A stretch of DNA of 64,000 nucleotides from Endotrypanum monterogeii (Eukaryota > Euglenozoa > Kinetoplastea > Trypanosomatida > Trypanosomatidae): positions 261,741 through 325,740 of the forward strand of contig CM007339.1 of the NCBI GenBank assembly GCA_000333855.2, written 5' to 3'. The translations under genes and the position numbers were made by a program. The notes below the pieces were generated by a model. It saw only the letters and a list, made by a program, of their open reading frames with translations, was not told the DNA's origin and did no database searches. Below, in pieces: positions 42,410-52,767 of the stretch (position 1 is the first letter of the stretch; every line of letters starts with the position of its first letter).

Positions 42410-45400
42410 ATGATGGCAGCGGTGCCGACACACGCAGACGGTGAGAATGTCTCGTCGACCAACACTAAGCCGACCGGCTCGGCGTCAACGCAAAGACTAC
42501 TACTTGGAGATGAAGTCAGCGCCATGAAGGTGTATGTGCGCGTGCGACCGTTCAGCGCATCCGAACTCAATAAGTGCGCTGGTGAGCTCATTCCAATCGT
42601 CAGAGTCAGTCCCGAACAACCCTCACACATTACAACGCTTGACCCAACGAAAGGCTACCAGTCAAAGGCGACCTATATCTTTGATCACTGCTTCGACAGC
42701 GCGTCCATCAACATCGACAACGAGTTGCAGGGCATTTCGTCCGGCGATGGTAAGGTGGGCGGCATCGTGTCAAACTCTTTGACCTCGCTGGAGGCGTGCA
42801 CCGAGGGTGCGAGGAACCCTCTAGTACTGGACATCCTCGCACGAGAACAAGCCCACGTCTACGGCCACGTTGGGCGCCCGCTCGTGCTCAATGCCCTCGC
42901 CGGCTACAACGGCTGTGTGTTCGCCTATGGTCAGACGTGCAGCGGAAAGACTTTCACAATGATGGGACCGCCGGAAATGTTTTCTGCACCATCCGAGAGC
43001 ACCCCTGAGCAGGTGAGGGCTGCGACGGTGGCGTCTGCGCAGCAATTCTGCCGCGCTGCGACTGCCTACAACGGCGTGCTCCGCTCGGCGCCGAATACCA
43101 ATGCACACGAAGCTCCTGCAGACTCGCGCTTCCGGCCCTCTGTCTCCTTGACACCTGTTCCACACTTCTGCACACCGCGCCCTGGCAGCCGCAGGGATAC
43201 AATATCGACGGCAGGGGATCGACTGTCGTCGATAGATGAAAGCCTATCGGTGCGCTCCGATGTGGCGCTGCAGTGGTCCCACCAAGGCGGCTGCCACGAC
43301 AGCAGAAATCTCTGTAGATACGGCGATGACAACCTTCAGGGAATCATACCACGCCTTGTTCACGATATTTTTATGGACCTGCACGAAAAACGGGAGCGTG
43401 ACAGCAGTCACTCCTTCCGCGTCGAGGTGGAATACTACGAGATCTACCGAGAGAAAGTCATGGACCTCCTAGTCAGCGGCAGCAGTAACGTGGAACTCCG
43501 CGTGCGGAACAGCAAGGCGGCAGGTCCCTACGTGGAACATTTATCCAAGAAGCACGTGCTGAACGAAGGAGAGGCCCTTCGATACCTACAACGTGGAAAT
43601 ATTCGGCGGCACACAGCCTCGACAGCGTTGAATGATCGAAGCAGTCGCGGCCACGCCATTTTTGTGCTGCACCTTGTACAAATGCGCATTTCCGACGAAA
43701 ACAACACCTCCGCGAAGCTCACGAGCAAGGTAAACCTTGTGGACCTCGCTGGATCGGAGCGCACCGGTGCCCAGTGCTTGCAATCAAATCAATTCAAAGA
43801 GGGGGTCATGATCAACTCGTCCCTAACAGTGCTCGGACGCGTCATTGATGCTCTTGCCGACAGTTCGTCTGGAAAGCGCAACGTCTTCTGTCCTTACCGA
43901 GACTCTGTGCTCACTTGGCTGCTCATGGGGTCCATTGGTGGGAACAGTAAGACAACGATGGTGGCGACAGTCTCTCCGCATGCCTCCAACTTTGATGAAG
44001 TGTGCCAAACGCTGCGGTACGCGAGTCGCGCGAAGCAGATTGTCACGCAAGTCGTGGTCAACGAGGACCCGCAGGCGCGGCAGATCAAACTGCTGACCCT
44101 TGAGGTGCAGCGACTAAAAGAGCTACTATGCGCGGAGGGCAAATCCGTGGAAGACGACGACGACGTCGTCACTGATGCCTTGCAGGAGCGGATCGCTGCA
44201 TTGGAGGGGGAACTGAGCGAAACACGGGCCGAGCTGGAACGAAAGTCGAGCGAGCTTACGGCTCTCAAAGCATCCGGGCGCTCGTCGATCAACATCCCCT
44301 CAACGTTAAAGGCAAGTAACGCCGGCGTCGCGGGTGCGGCAAAAGAACTCGCCAAGGCGAAATCAGACGTGCGTCGCTTGGAAGCCGAGAACCTCCTGCA
44401 CTTGCAGACGGAGCAAGAACTAACGAGCACAACAGAGCGACTGAAGAAACTGGAGAAGAAGTATGGGCAGCTCCTGAGTGACTCGAAAGATGCGCTGGAC
44501 GCTGCGAAAAAAATGGAAAAAGAAGCCCACGAGAAGGACAAGCGCATCACTGCGTTACAACATCAGCTAGAGGAACAAACTCTTAGGGTGCAGGCAGACT
44601 TGCTACCGCCCGAAGACGAAAGCGGCCGGGCTAGTCAGCGAGACTCGGAGCAAAGTCTCTCGAGGCTGTCTACCTCGATGTCTGTCGACACAGCGCCAAT
44701 GGAATTGGCAGTGGACGCGAAGAACTCGACCAAGACCATCCCAAAGAAGGCGCAGAAAGTGAAAGCAAGATCTATCTCGAGGGCATCACCGCCGAGCTCC
44801 GCAGAGTATGTAGACCCAGTGCAGTTTCGAAGGCACGGCGATGATAAGAGACAGATTGCAACGCAATTGCAGGAGCGCACCGATGCCTTTCGCAAAAGTC
44901 AGCTAGAGGTGAAGCGGCTGAAGAGTGAGGTCAAGTGTAGGCAAAACAAACTGGAGATGTTGGAGAAGCGTCTACACGATCAGCACGCGGAAGCTACGCG
45001 GAGGCTGCAGGAGGAGCTTCAGGAGGTGAGGCGAAATCTCAAAGATGAGCGCCGACATAGCAAAGATCTGCGCCACGCGCTCACTGGACCGATGGAGGAG
45101 AGGCCAGTGTTTTCCTACGCGTATGTACTGCAGGCTACGTACACGGAAGAAGAAAAATGGCGCAGTACGATACAAGAGGAGGAGTCAGCAGAACGTGAGT
45201 ATGTGAAACGAGCGTGGCAGCTCACCGAACTCAAAGCACCGAAGCTCCTGCAAGTAGAGCTCCAATATTCGGCTCGTCTTGCCGAAGTACAGCGCGATGC
45301 CGAGCAACAGCATGCTTGCTTTGTAGAAGCACAGACCAGGTATACAACTCTGCAGGAGAAACACGCTGAGCTGGAGGGGGCGAAGAGAGCAAGCGATGAC

Positions 45401-48400
45401 GCAGTCCTCAGCTTGCGCCAACAGCTGGAGGAGCTGTCTGCCGCGCGTGAGGCGGCCCGTCGCTACCAAGCGGTGGCAGCTGAGCAAGAGGAGAAGGTCG
45501 ATGCCCTGCACACGCTCGTATCAGAGCTTCAGGAATCGGCGGCGCTTCAAGCGAAGCGCGAGGAGAAGCTGAAAGATGAGGTCACTGCCCTCGAGGAGCG
45601 CCTAAACCAAGAGCAAGAGCAGAGTAAGGCTGCCTTGCAGCTCGTAGAAGCGGAGCTGGCAGAGAAGATGCGCAAGCTAGATGCGGCGGCGGAGGCCATG
45701 ACTTCTTTGAAGGCCGCACATGCCGAGCAAGTGCAGCGTGTGGAGGCTGCAATGAAAGCAGAGGGAGGAGAATACGCCGCCGTCACGACATCCCAGCGAC
45801 TTGAAATCGAGCAGTTGAATGATGCGCTGCGAAAGTCAGAGGAGTCCCGCAGGGCGCAGGTGCGGCGGGGAATCGAGCAAGCACGAGAACACGAGGTCGC
45901 TCTAGATGCCTTAAAGGCGGAGCTTGAGACGACCAAAAAAGCAGCCACAGCTGCTGAGGAGGCGTATCAGGATGAGCGAAGGGCACTTCAGCTAAAACTA
46001 AAGCAGCAAGAAGAGGCGCGTGTCCCAGATGTTTTGGCTCTCAAAGAAAAGCTCTCGGAGGCTGAGAAACAGCACAATTCTGATCGACACGCGTCTGCAG
46101 TGACAATCGCTGAACTACAAGAACGCCTTGCTGCAGCGGAGACGGAGCGCATCGCATCCGCTAACACCCTTCAACTTGAGGTTGAGCGTGCCGTGGCTCA
46201 GGTTGCAAACCACGAGGAGGCGGTTCATCAGCTTCGCTTGGAATTGGAGAAAGAGAAGGAGGCAACGCAGAGTGTGGTGCTTGAGCGTGCCTCAGATATT
46301 GCAATGCTGAAGGAGCAGCTGGCGACAGAGCGAAAGCAACATGAAGAGATCCGTGAATCTCTGAGGGAAGAAGCAGTGACTCTGAAGTCAAGGCTGGCTG
46401 ATTTTGAGCAGCTGCACAGCAACGAGAACACGCGCGCTGCTGAAGCGGCCCTGGAACAGGAAAAATCTCTGGAATGCCTCCGTGCTCAACTGGAGTCCGC
46501 TCAGACCATGCATGCCGCCGTGGAAAGGGACGCAGCACACTCCCTCAAAGCACTGACCGACGAACTGGAGATGATTCGACCCGCACTTCACAAGTCCGAG
46601 GAATCCCGGAGACAGCTGATCCAGCGATCTCTTGAGCACGCCACGCAGCAGGATGCTGCGTTGGAGGAGGTGCAGCGGCAACTTTCAGAGCTGCAGGACG
46701 CCAGGACAGCTGCGGAAAAGCGCCACGAGGAAGATATGCTCAAAGCTGAGAAGCAGCTCGCGACGCATCAGCTGGAATCTGCTGAGACGATCAGCCATCT
46801 TAAAGAGCAGCTCCACAGGCAGCAGGAGTCCGCCACAGCGCAGCTGGCTGCGGTGTCCGCGACGCTTGAGAATCAAATGGCCAGCGCGAAGAAGAGCTCG
46901 ATAGATCAAGAAAAGAATCTCTCCGAAGCCCTCGAGGAAGCCGCATCGCTTCGGACTGCACTCGCCAACTCGGAGGAAGCGCTAAAAGCGCAAATTCAGC
47001 GCGCCACGGAGGATTCAGCCGCACATGCGAGAGCCCTTCTCGAGGCACGGCAGGATGTGGAGCGTCTGCAGAAAGAGGCAGCTGTGGCTGCGGAGACGCA
47101 CTCACAGGAACTACGCGAATGGGCGTCCAAGTGGGAAGAAAATGCCAGAGTCAGTGAAGCAACTGCTCAGCGTATGCGCACAGAGGCCGAAGCACAGCGA
47201 CGCGCGGACGCAGAAGCCTCAGCTAAGGCACACACAGCTGCGGTGGACGCCCTGCAATCTACCGTAAAAGAGTTGCGTACCCAAGTAGGCCACATGGAAG
47301 CGTCTCTGGCTTCGGAAACGGAGCGACGCGAGCGAGAGGCCATCGACCACGACAAGGCTTTGCATTTGCTGCAAGACGAACTTCGACGTGCTCACCTGGC
47401 GAGTGTCGAGACTACTGCCGTGCACAAGGCGGTCGTTGAAAAACTCAATAACGTCGTTAGCGCACAGGAAAAAGCGAAGGTCGAAGAAGTCGCTGCCGTC
47501 ACACAGCGGCTACGGGAAGCCCAGAAGCAGCTCATCTTATCTGAGGAAGCACACACTCGATCTAACGCGGAGAGAGCAGAGATGGCAGCGATGCACACCC
47601 AGTCACTGAATGCCCTTCGTGGCGCTTTGGCCGCTGAGTATCAGCAAAAACTGACTTCTCTCACAGAAAAAAAGGACGTGGAGGTGAAAGCCCTGCAGAC
47701 GCAGATTTCCGAAAATCGAACCGTCACTCAGGAGATGCAAGAGGAGCTTCGAGACGCTCGTCATCAGCTGCGGCAGATGGTCGAGACTCACAGCTGTATC
47801 AGTAAGCAGATGGAGGCAGAAAAACAGGCAAACGTTCATCTCAACCACCTACTCGCCGACACACAGGCACAGCAGAAGGCTAGCGCAGCTGCCGCAGAGG
47901 AGCTCAAGATGATTTTGGAGGAGGCACAAGCCTCGATTGCCACACTCAAGGCAGAGAAGACGGAAGCGTCCACGAAGCTGGCGGACGCGATTTCCGCGCT
48001 GGAGACCACGCGTGCACGCCTCGCAGCTGTGGAAGGCATATCGGAGGAACTCCGCGAAAAAGTCGAGCTACAAAACCTCAGTCTCTCCAGCGCCAACGCG
48101 CAAATGGAGCAGCTGCGTGCGGAGGCTTCTTTGTTAAACGCGCAGTGTGCAGAAATGCAAGCCAAGCAGCTTTCCCTCATCAAACAACATCAGGAGGAAA
48201 TTATAGCGGCGCAAGTGGACTTTCTCGCGGATATGGAGAAGGAGTATCGCCAGAAGAAGCAACCGAGCGAGGCGTCATCGCAAGAGAAGAAGAAGGAAAT
48301 GTATTCCATGGACGTCAGTATCGAAAAACAAAATAGGGCGCCCCCAAACCAAAAGCAAGATCCGCCGCTCCTCAGTAACCTGGTTATCAGCGAGGCCGAA

Positions 48401-48634
48401 GCTGCGGAAGCAAAGACCGCTACCGGGGGAGGGCCCTTGACCAACGCCTCCTTCACGAGCACACGAAGCTCTGGGACGACGCCTAGTGGCACTGGTATCA
48501 ATTCTTTCTTTACTTCTTTTTGGCATCGCAACAGTCCGGCAGTACCACTCAATCGATCCGCTCCAGGTGGCGGCGGTGTCTTCGGGACGGCGCGCCCTCC
48601 AAGCCCTCAACTACGGAAGCCGCGTCTCACTTAG
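42410..48634 (+). CDS. Long coiled-coil kinesin, copy C
   Basis: The 2074-residue protein has an N-terminal kinesin motor: MKVYVRVRPF at 39, P-loop GQTCSGKT at 174-181, GIIPR at about 311, switch I NDRSSRGH at 408-415 and switch II DLAGSE at 445-450. It departs from the consensus at two near-invariant places: Cys for Gly in the P-loop (177) and Gly for Ser in switch I (414). The loop between P-loop and GIIPR is about 125 residues, far longer than usual. After the neck (RYASRAKQIVTQVVVNEDP) come about 1450 residues of coiled coil broken by a Ser/Pro-rich hinge (about 730-810). The C-terminus (about 1960-2074) is Gly/Ser/Pro-rich. It is a divergent paralogue of copies A and B with no conversion tract visible. 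Start: the ATG pair at 42410/42413; the frame upstream opens only with GTG. Confidence 0.92.
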   Translation: MMAAVPTHADGENVSSTNTKPTGSASTQRLLLGDEVSAMKVYVRVRPFSASELNKCAGELIPIVRVSPEQPSHITTLDPTKGYQSKATYIFDHCFDSASINIDNELQGISSGDGKVGGIVSNSLTSLEACTEGARNPLVLDILAREQAHVYGHVGRPLVLNALAGYNGCVFAYGQTCSGKTFTMMGPPEMFSAPSESTPEQVRAATVASAQQFCRAATAYNGVLRSAPNTNAHEAPADSRFRPSVSLTPVPHFCTPRPGSRRDTISTAGDRLSSIDESLSVRSDVALQWSHQGGCHDSRNLCRYGDDNLQGIIPRLVHDIFMDLHEKRERDSSHSFRVEVEYYEIYREKVMDLLVSGSSNVELRVRNSKAAGPYVEHLSKKHVLNEGEALRYLQRGNIRRHTASTALNDRSSRGHAIFVLHLVQMRISDENNTSAKLTSKVNLVDLAGSERTGAQCLQSNQFKEGVMINSSLTVLGRVIDALADSSSGKRNVFCPYRDSVLTWLLMGSIGGNSKTTMVATVSPHASNFDEVCQTLRYASRAKQIVTQVVVNEDPQARQIKLLTLEVQRLKELLCAEGKSVEDDDDVVTDALQERIAALEGELSETRAELERKSSELTALKASGRSSINIPSTLKASNAGVAGAAKELAKAKSDVRRLEAENLLHLQTEQELTSTTERLKKLEKKYGQLLSDSKDALDAAKKMEKEAHEKDKRITALQHQLEEQTLRVQADLLPPEDESGRASQRDSEQSLSRLSTSMSVDTAPMELAVDAKNSTKTIPKKAQKVKARSISRASPPSSAEYVDPVQFRRHGDDKRQIATQLQERTDAFRKSQLEVKRLKSEVKCRQNKLEMLEKRLHDQHAEATRRLQEELQEVRRNLKDERRHSKDLRHALTGPMEERPVFSYAYVLQATYTEEEKWRSTIQEEESAEREYVKRAWQLTELKAPKLLQVELQYSARLAEVQRDAEQQHACFVEAQTRYTTLQEKHAELEGAKRASDDAVLSLRQQLEELSAAREAARRYQAVAAEQEEKVDALHTLVSELQESAALQAKREEKLKDEVTALEERLNQEQEQSKAALQLVEAELAEKMRKLDAAAEAMTSLKAAHAEQVQRVEAAMKAEGGEYAAVTTSQRLEIEQLNDALRKSEESRRAQVRRGIEQAREHEVALDALKAELETTKKAATAAEEAYQDERRALQLKLKQQEEARVPDVLALKEKLSEAEKQHNSDRHASAVTIAELQERLAAAETERIASANTLQLEVERAVAQVANHEEAVHQLRLELEKEKEATQSVVLERASDIAMLKEQLATERKQHEEIRESLREEAVTLKSRLADFEQLHSNENTRAAEAALEQEKSLECLRAQLESAQTMHAAVERDAAHSLKALTDELEMIRPALHKSEESRRQLIQRSLEHATQQDAALEEVQRQLSELQDARTAAEKRHEEDMLKAEKQLATHQLESAETISHLKEQLHRQQESATAQLAAVSATLENQMASAKKSSIDQEKNLSEALEEAASLRTALANSEEALKAQIQRATEDSAAHARALLEARQDVERLQKEAAVAAETHSQELREWASKWEENARVSEATAQRMRTEAEAQRRADAEASAKAHTAAVDALQSTVKELRTQVGHMEASLASETERREREAIDHDKALHLLQDELRRAHLASVETTAVHKAVVEKLNNVVSAQEKAKVEEVAAVTQRLREAQKQLILSEEAHTRSNAERAEMAAMHTQSLNALRGALAAEYQQKLTSLTEKKDVEVKALQTQISENRTVTQEMQEELRDARHQLRQMVETHSCISKQMEAEKQANVHLNHLLADTQAQQKASAAAAEELKMILEEAQASIATLKAEKTEASTKLADAISALETTRARLAAVEGISEELREKVELQNLSLSSANAQMEQLRAEASLLNAQCAEMQAKQLSLIKQHQEEIIAAQVDFLADMEKEYRQKKQPSEASSQEKKKEMYSMDVSIEKQNRAPPNQKQDPPLLSNLVISEAEAAEAKTATGGGPLTNASFTSTRSSGTTPSGTGINSFFTSFWHRNSPAVPLNRSAPGGGGVFGTARPPSPQLRKPRLT

Positions 48635-49924
48635 AATTGTGGCAAACGACGACACACCGCCGCCTTTTTGGTCGAAAACAAGCGGCAAAGGGGGGCGGGG
48701 CGTGGGGGGGGGGGGTGAAGCTCGAGTGTACATCGCTCTTTTATGTCCGTCACTGTCGCTCTTTTTATGGTTGAGGGAGAGCCTCACCCAGCAGAAGCTC
48801 TGGTCGCGAGCAGCAGTGCCCATGCGCTCTTTGCGTCGCACGTACCCATACACAATGCATTTGAGGTTTCATGCACAAACGCATGAAAGACGTTGTCGCA
48901 AGCTGCGCTGAGCAACCGCGTAGCGGATAGACTTGTGAGTAGTAGAGCATCGTCTTGCGTCCACTTCGCCACGTGCAGGTATCATTCAAACGACAGACTG
49001 CGCTGGAAACGCCTCCCACCGTCATGAACGCTGCATCCTCCACCTCAACTTCCATTCTCGACGAGAGCGGGGAAGAGGACAGACCTGCTAGTTTTTGACC
49101 CTTGTATACCCTATAGACTCGTTGTGTGTTGAAGCATCTCCGTTCTCTCGTTCTTTTCTTCTTTTTTCTTTTTTTTGTGTGTGTGGTGGGGGGGGGGAAG
49201 AAAAAGAAAAGGAGAGAGCTCTCCTCTCGTCGTAGTACTGCCGAACGCAAATGGGCGAGTGTATACGTGCCCCCGTTCGACAAAGGGTTTCGATGCTGGC
49301 GTGCCCACACACATTCGCATACATGATTGGATTCCCATGCTGATCTGTAGGACTCACCTCTCTCCCCCCCCCTCCCTGCTGTAAAGAAGAAAAGCTTTTG
49401 AGTGCGTCATCCATATTTCCTTTCCTTTTTCTTAAAGATGGAAGACAAAAGGTAATATATATATATATATATATATATATAGATAGATAGATAGATGGGT
49501 GGACACAGTCCGTGTGTACGCCCTGTACTCGTGCGTAGGAGATGACCTGTGGGAGAGAGTCATGAGAGTGGTCTTTTTTTTTTCCTCTCTCCCAAGAGAC
49601 CGTGTGTATCGCGAAGCCGACGACTGTTGTTGAACATTTCCTTCGGAAATCATCTCCGACCCGGGACAAGTACCCCTATTCCTCTCGCCTGTTTCTTTCT
49701 TCTTCGCCTGTCGAACGACCGATGACCCCCCGCCCCCCCTCTCCTCCTCACATATACACACGAGTGACGATCGGCAGCATCACCATCTCACAATCGATAC
49801 CTATTCATCTTTCCCTCTTCTTTTAGCTCTCGTGCGAACATCTTGCCAACGTGTGGCCGCACATCTCTTGCTCCTCCTCTGGTAACCCCATCCCTCTAAC
49901 ATCTCCGAAACCCCGCATATCGAA
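48635..49924. other. Intergenic region
   Basis: No supported gene. It contains a G-run near 48709, a T-rich tract with G-run at 49160-49198, and (TA)n at 49455-49481 followed by four GATA units. A pyrimidine tract at 49807-49824 with TTTTAG (49821-49826) is a textbook acceptor for the malate dehydrogenase gene. Confidence 0.65.
49807..49826 (+). promoter_or_regulatory. Predicted spliced-leader acceptor of the MDH gene
   Basis: A pyrimidine-rich run interrupted only once ends in TTTTAG at 49826, 98 bases before the start codon. No ATG lies between the AG and 49925. This fits the trypanosomatid trans-splicing signal; it is a prediction from sequence. Confidence 0.7.
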
Positions 49925-50893
49925 ATGGTCAATGTATGCGTTGTTGGCGCCGCTGGCGGTATTGGTCAGTCTCTTTCCCTGCTTCTGATGCGTCAGCTGC
50001 CACACGGAAGCACACTGTCGCTCTTCGACGTCGTTGGCGCTGCCGGCGTCGCAGCGGACCTGTCACACGTGGACAACGCTGGCGTTGAGGTGAAGTACGG
50101 AGCGGGGAAGGTCGGTGTGCAGCGCGACCCTGCCTTGGCGGAGCTTGCGAAGGGCGTGGATGTATTCGTGGTGGTGGCGGGTGTGCCCCGCAAGCCAGGC
50201 ATGACGCGTGACGACCTTTTTAATATCAACGCGGGCATCACAATGGACCTTGTCCTGACCTGTGCGTCGTCGAGCCCAAAAGCCGTGTTCTGCATTGTAA
50301 CGAACCCTGTGAACAGCACCGTCGCCATCGCAGCAGAGGCGCTGAAGAGTCTTGGAGTCTACGACAAAAACCGGTTGTTGGGTGTTTCGCTTCTCGATGG
50401 GCTGCGCGCAACGCGCTTCATTAACGAAGCACGGAAGCCTCTGTTTGTCAGTCAGGTACCGGTCGTTGGCGGGCACAGCGATATCACGATTGTGCCGCTG
50501 TTCCACCAGCTACCTGGGCCTCTGCCAGATGAGGCGACCCTTGACAAGATTGTGAAGCGCGTGCAGGTTGCGGGCACGGAGGTGGTGAAAGCCAAAGCCG
50601 GTCGTGGATCTGCTACCTTGTCGATGGCGGAGGCAGGCGCGCGCTTTGCACTCAAGGTTGTGGAAGGTTTGACCGGCGCCAGTAACCCTCTGGTGTATGC
50701 CTACGTGGACACCGATGGGCAGCAGGAGACCACGTTCCTAGCAATTCCTGTGGTGCTCGGCAAGCGCGGTATCGAGAAGCGCCTGCCCATAGGTCCGTTG
50801 CACCCATCAGAAGAGAGGGTTCTGAAGGAGGCACTGCCGGAGATCAAGAAGAATATTATCAAGGGCACTCAATTCGCACGATCCAAGCTGTAA
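49925..50893 (+). CDS. gMDH: Glycosomal malate dehydrogenase
   Basis: This 322-residue NAD-dependent malate dehydrogenase interconverts malate and oxaloacetate. The N-terminal Rossmann motif GAAGGIGQ is at about 8-15. The substrate-loop region AGVPRKPGMTRDD carries the catalytic arginines, VTNPVNSTV follows, and the proton-relay His lies in VVGGHSDITIVPLF. Length matches bacterial/mitochondrial-type MDH. The last three residues are SKL, a canonical type 1 peroxisomal targeting signal, and there is no N-terminal presequence. The enzyme should therefore be in glycosomes, where it regenerates NAD+ for glycolysis and supports succinate fermentation. Trypanosomatids also have cytosolic and mitochondrial isoforms, which the SKL end argues against here. 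Confidence 0.96.
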   Translation: MVNVCVVGAAGGIGQSLSLLLMRQLPHGSTLSLFDVVGAAGVAADLSHVDNAGVEVKYGAGKVGVQRDPALAELAKGVDVFVVVAGVPRKPGMTRDDLFNINAGITMDLVLTCASSSPKAVFCIVTNPVNSTVAIAAEALKSLGVYDKNRLLGVSLLDGLRATRFINEARKPLFVSQVPVVGGHSDITIVPLFHQLPGPLPDEATLDKIVKRVQVAGTEVVKAKAGRGSATLSMAEAGARFALKVVEGLTGASNPLVYAYVDTDGQQETTFLAIPVVLGKRGIEKRLPIGPLHPSEERVLKEALPEIKKNIIKGTQFARSKL

Positions 50894-52020
50894 GCCTACC
50901 CAGCCTATTATGTACGCAAAACTGGTCGATACGCGAATTCCCCCCACTCACTTCAAGCGTAAGCTTTACTGTATCGCCTTGCCATCCTCCCCCCCCCCCT
51001 TACCTGGCCTCCTCACCCCTCCCATCATGTACGCACCGCTGAGTCGCATCTGCTGCAGAACGCCGTGATCAAGGGAGCAACTCGGCGAGGAAAAATAGTG
51101 CGTGCCGGTCAGAGTCAAGGCTTCCTTCGAAGCCAACCTTTGATCCTCATCCGTATTTTGCTTTTCTTTTTTTCCCTCAATACGGAACCGTAGCATTGGT
51201 CCACTATCCATCAACAATATGTCTTTAAAAAAAAAAAAACGAGAAAAGTGGTCCGACATCACTCGCTTATACACACGTAGACACCACAAAGGGCAGGGGG
51301 GGGGAACACGGACTCGGGAAAAAAAACGAGAGGGAGAGAGAGTGCTGCCATTACGGCACAGTCCTCGCTCCCTTCTCTACTTGTATGCGATCAAGTATTA
51401 CTATTATGTACCACCCATTCTCAACCACGCATTGGACCCCCTTACCCTCTTCCCTCGCCGCCTCTCTTCACCCTGCATGCACCCATCTCTCAACAGCACC
51501 GCACTCCTCCAGTCGTCAGCGTACACACACGCATATAGCCTAGAGGAGAGGTGGGCGAAGGAAAGCTGGGGGGGGGGGAGCTCGAAGAAGGTCACTTGAG
51601 CGCGTGTTGTGAATCAAAGAAACAAAGTTTAAAGAAAGCAAGTAACCCCTCCCCACCCCACCCTCCGTCTATTGTCATGATCCTCGCAACGGTATACGCA
51701 GGTGTACACATACACACGCATACCATCTGTCTGATGCGTCGAAAATGAAACATTATTTATTATTATTATGATATATATTATTTATTTATCGGGAAAAAAA
51801 AAACAAATTTTGTTCAAGGTGATGTTCGAATACGAGCAGCAGCACACCAGCATCATAAGTTAAACCACAAAAAAAAAGAGGGGAAGTGTGGGGGGTCTTG
51901 GAAGTGATAACCTGTGCATGTTTTCTATGTATAAACTCCTACACTTGTGTGCGAAAAGATGGGATATCTTCAGGACAGTCGCTACCCTCACCCTCCACTG
52001 TATAACCCTTTCGTCAAATT

Positions 52021-52064
<44 letters not shown>

Positions 52065-52767
52065 AATATATGCCCACCCTACGTCCATAAGCTGAGTCAT
52101 CAAGCGATCCTTGTCAACAAAACGACACAGTAAGAAAAAAAAAAAATACAAGGATTGAATTCCTCATTCAAGTAAAGAGAGGAAGAATTTTCAGCTAGCG
52201 TAAGAGATTTTATTCTCTGAGGTGGCTATCAGTGTGCGTTGTGCGACATCCTACCGTCCAGAGAAGAGAAATCGATAAGTTGAGGGAAGGAAGGTCGGAG
52301 TGTGGAGAAAGCAGAGAGAGAGAGAAGAGGCTCTCGGCAGAACAAAAAAAGAAAATGAGCAACAAACAGTGTTTTCTCTCCCTTGCTCTTATCCCTTCTC
52401 AAATAGGGATGGACGTAGTGCCACACTAGTTGGCTTGTTTTAAAGGGATGGGGAGTGGACCGCTTAGTACACACAGTGCTGAAAGGAGTGAAGCAGGCAG
52501 TCGGTGTACAAACATTGACGTCCGCCTATCCCTCTCCCCACCCACCCACACTGTAGTTCTTCTCCCCACCCCTGTGCCTCGTATGTGTACGGCACCTACC
52601 ATACTCATCAGCTTCTTCTCCCCGGATCGCTCTCGCTGTACACACACACGAACACGCACGGGTGCGCTCGCATCATCTACACAAATGAAAACAGTCCCTC
52701 GCTCATCGGAAAGTTATCGCAGTGGCTGACCTGAGAGTGGCGGCACGCCGTTCTTGTAGCCTTAACG
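50894..52767. other. Intergenic region
   Basis: No supported gene. It contains poly-C/poly-G runs, A/T-rich stretches at 51740-51800 and a (TA)n at about 52022-52056. C/T-rich DNA at 52520-52640 precedes the next gene; several AGs follow and I cannot single out one acceptor. Confidence 0.6.
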
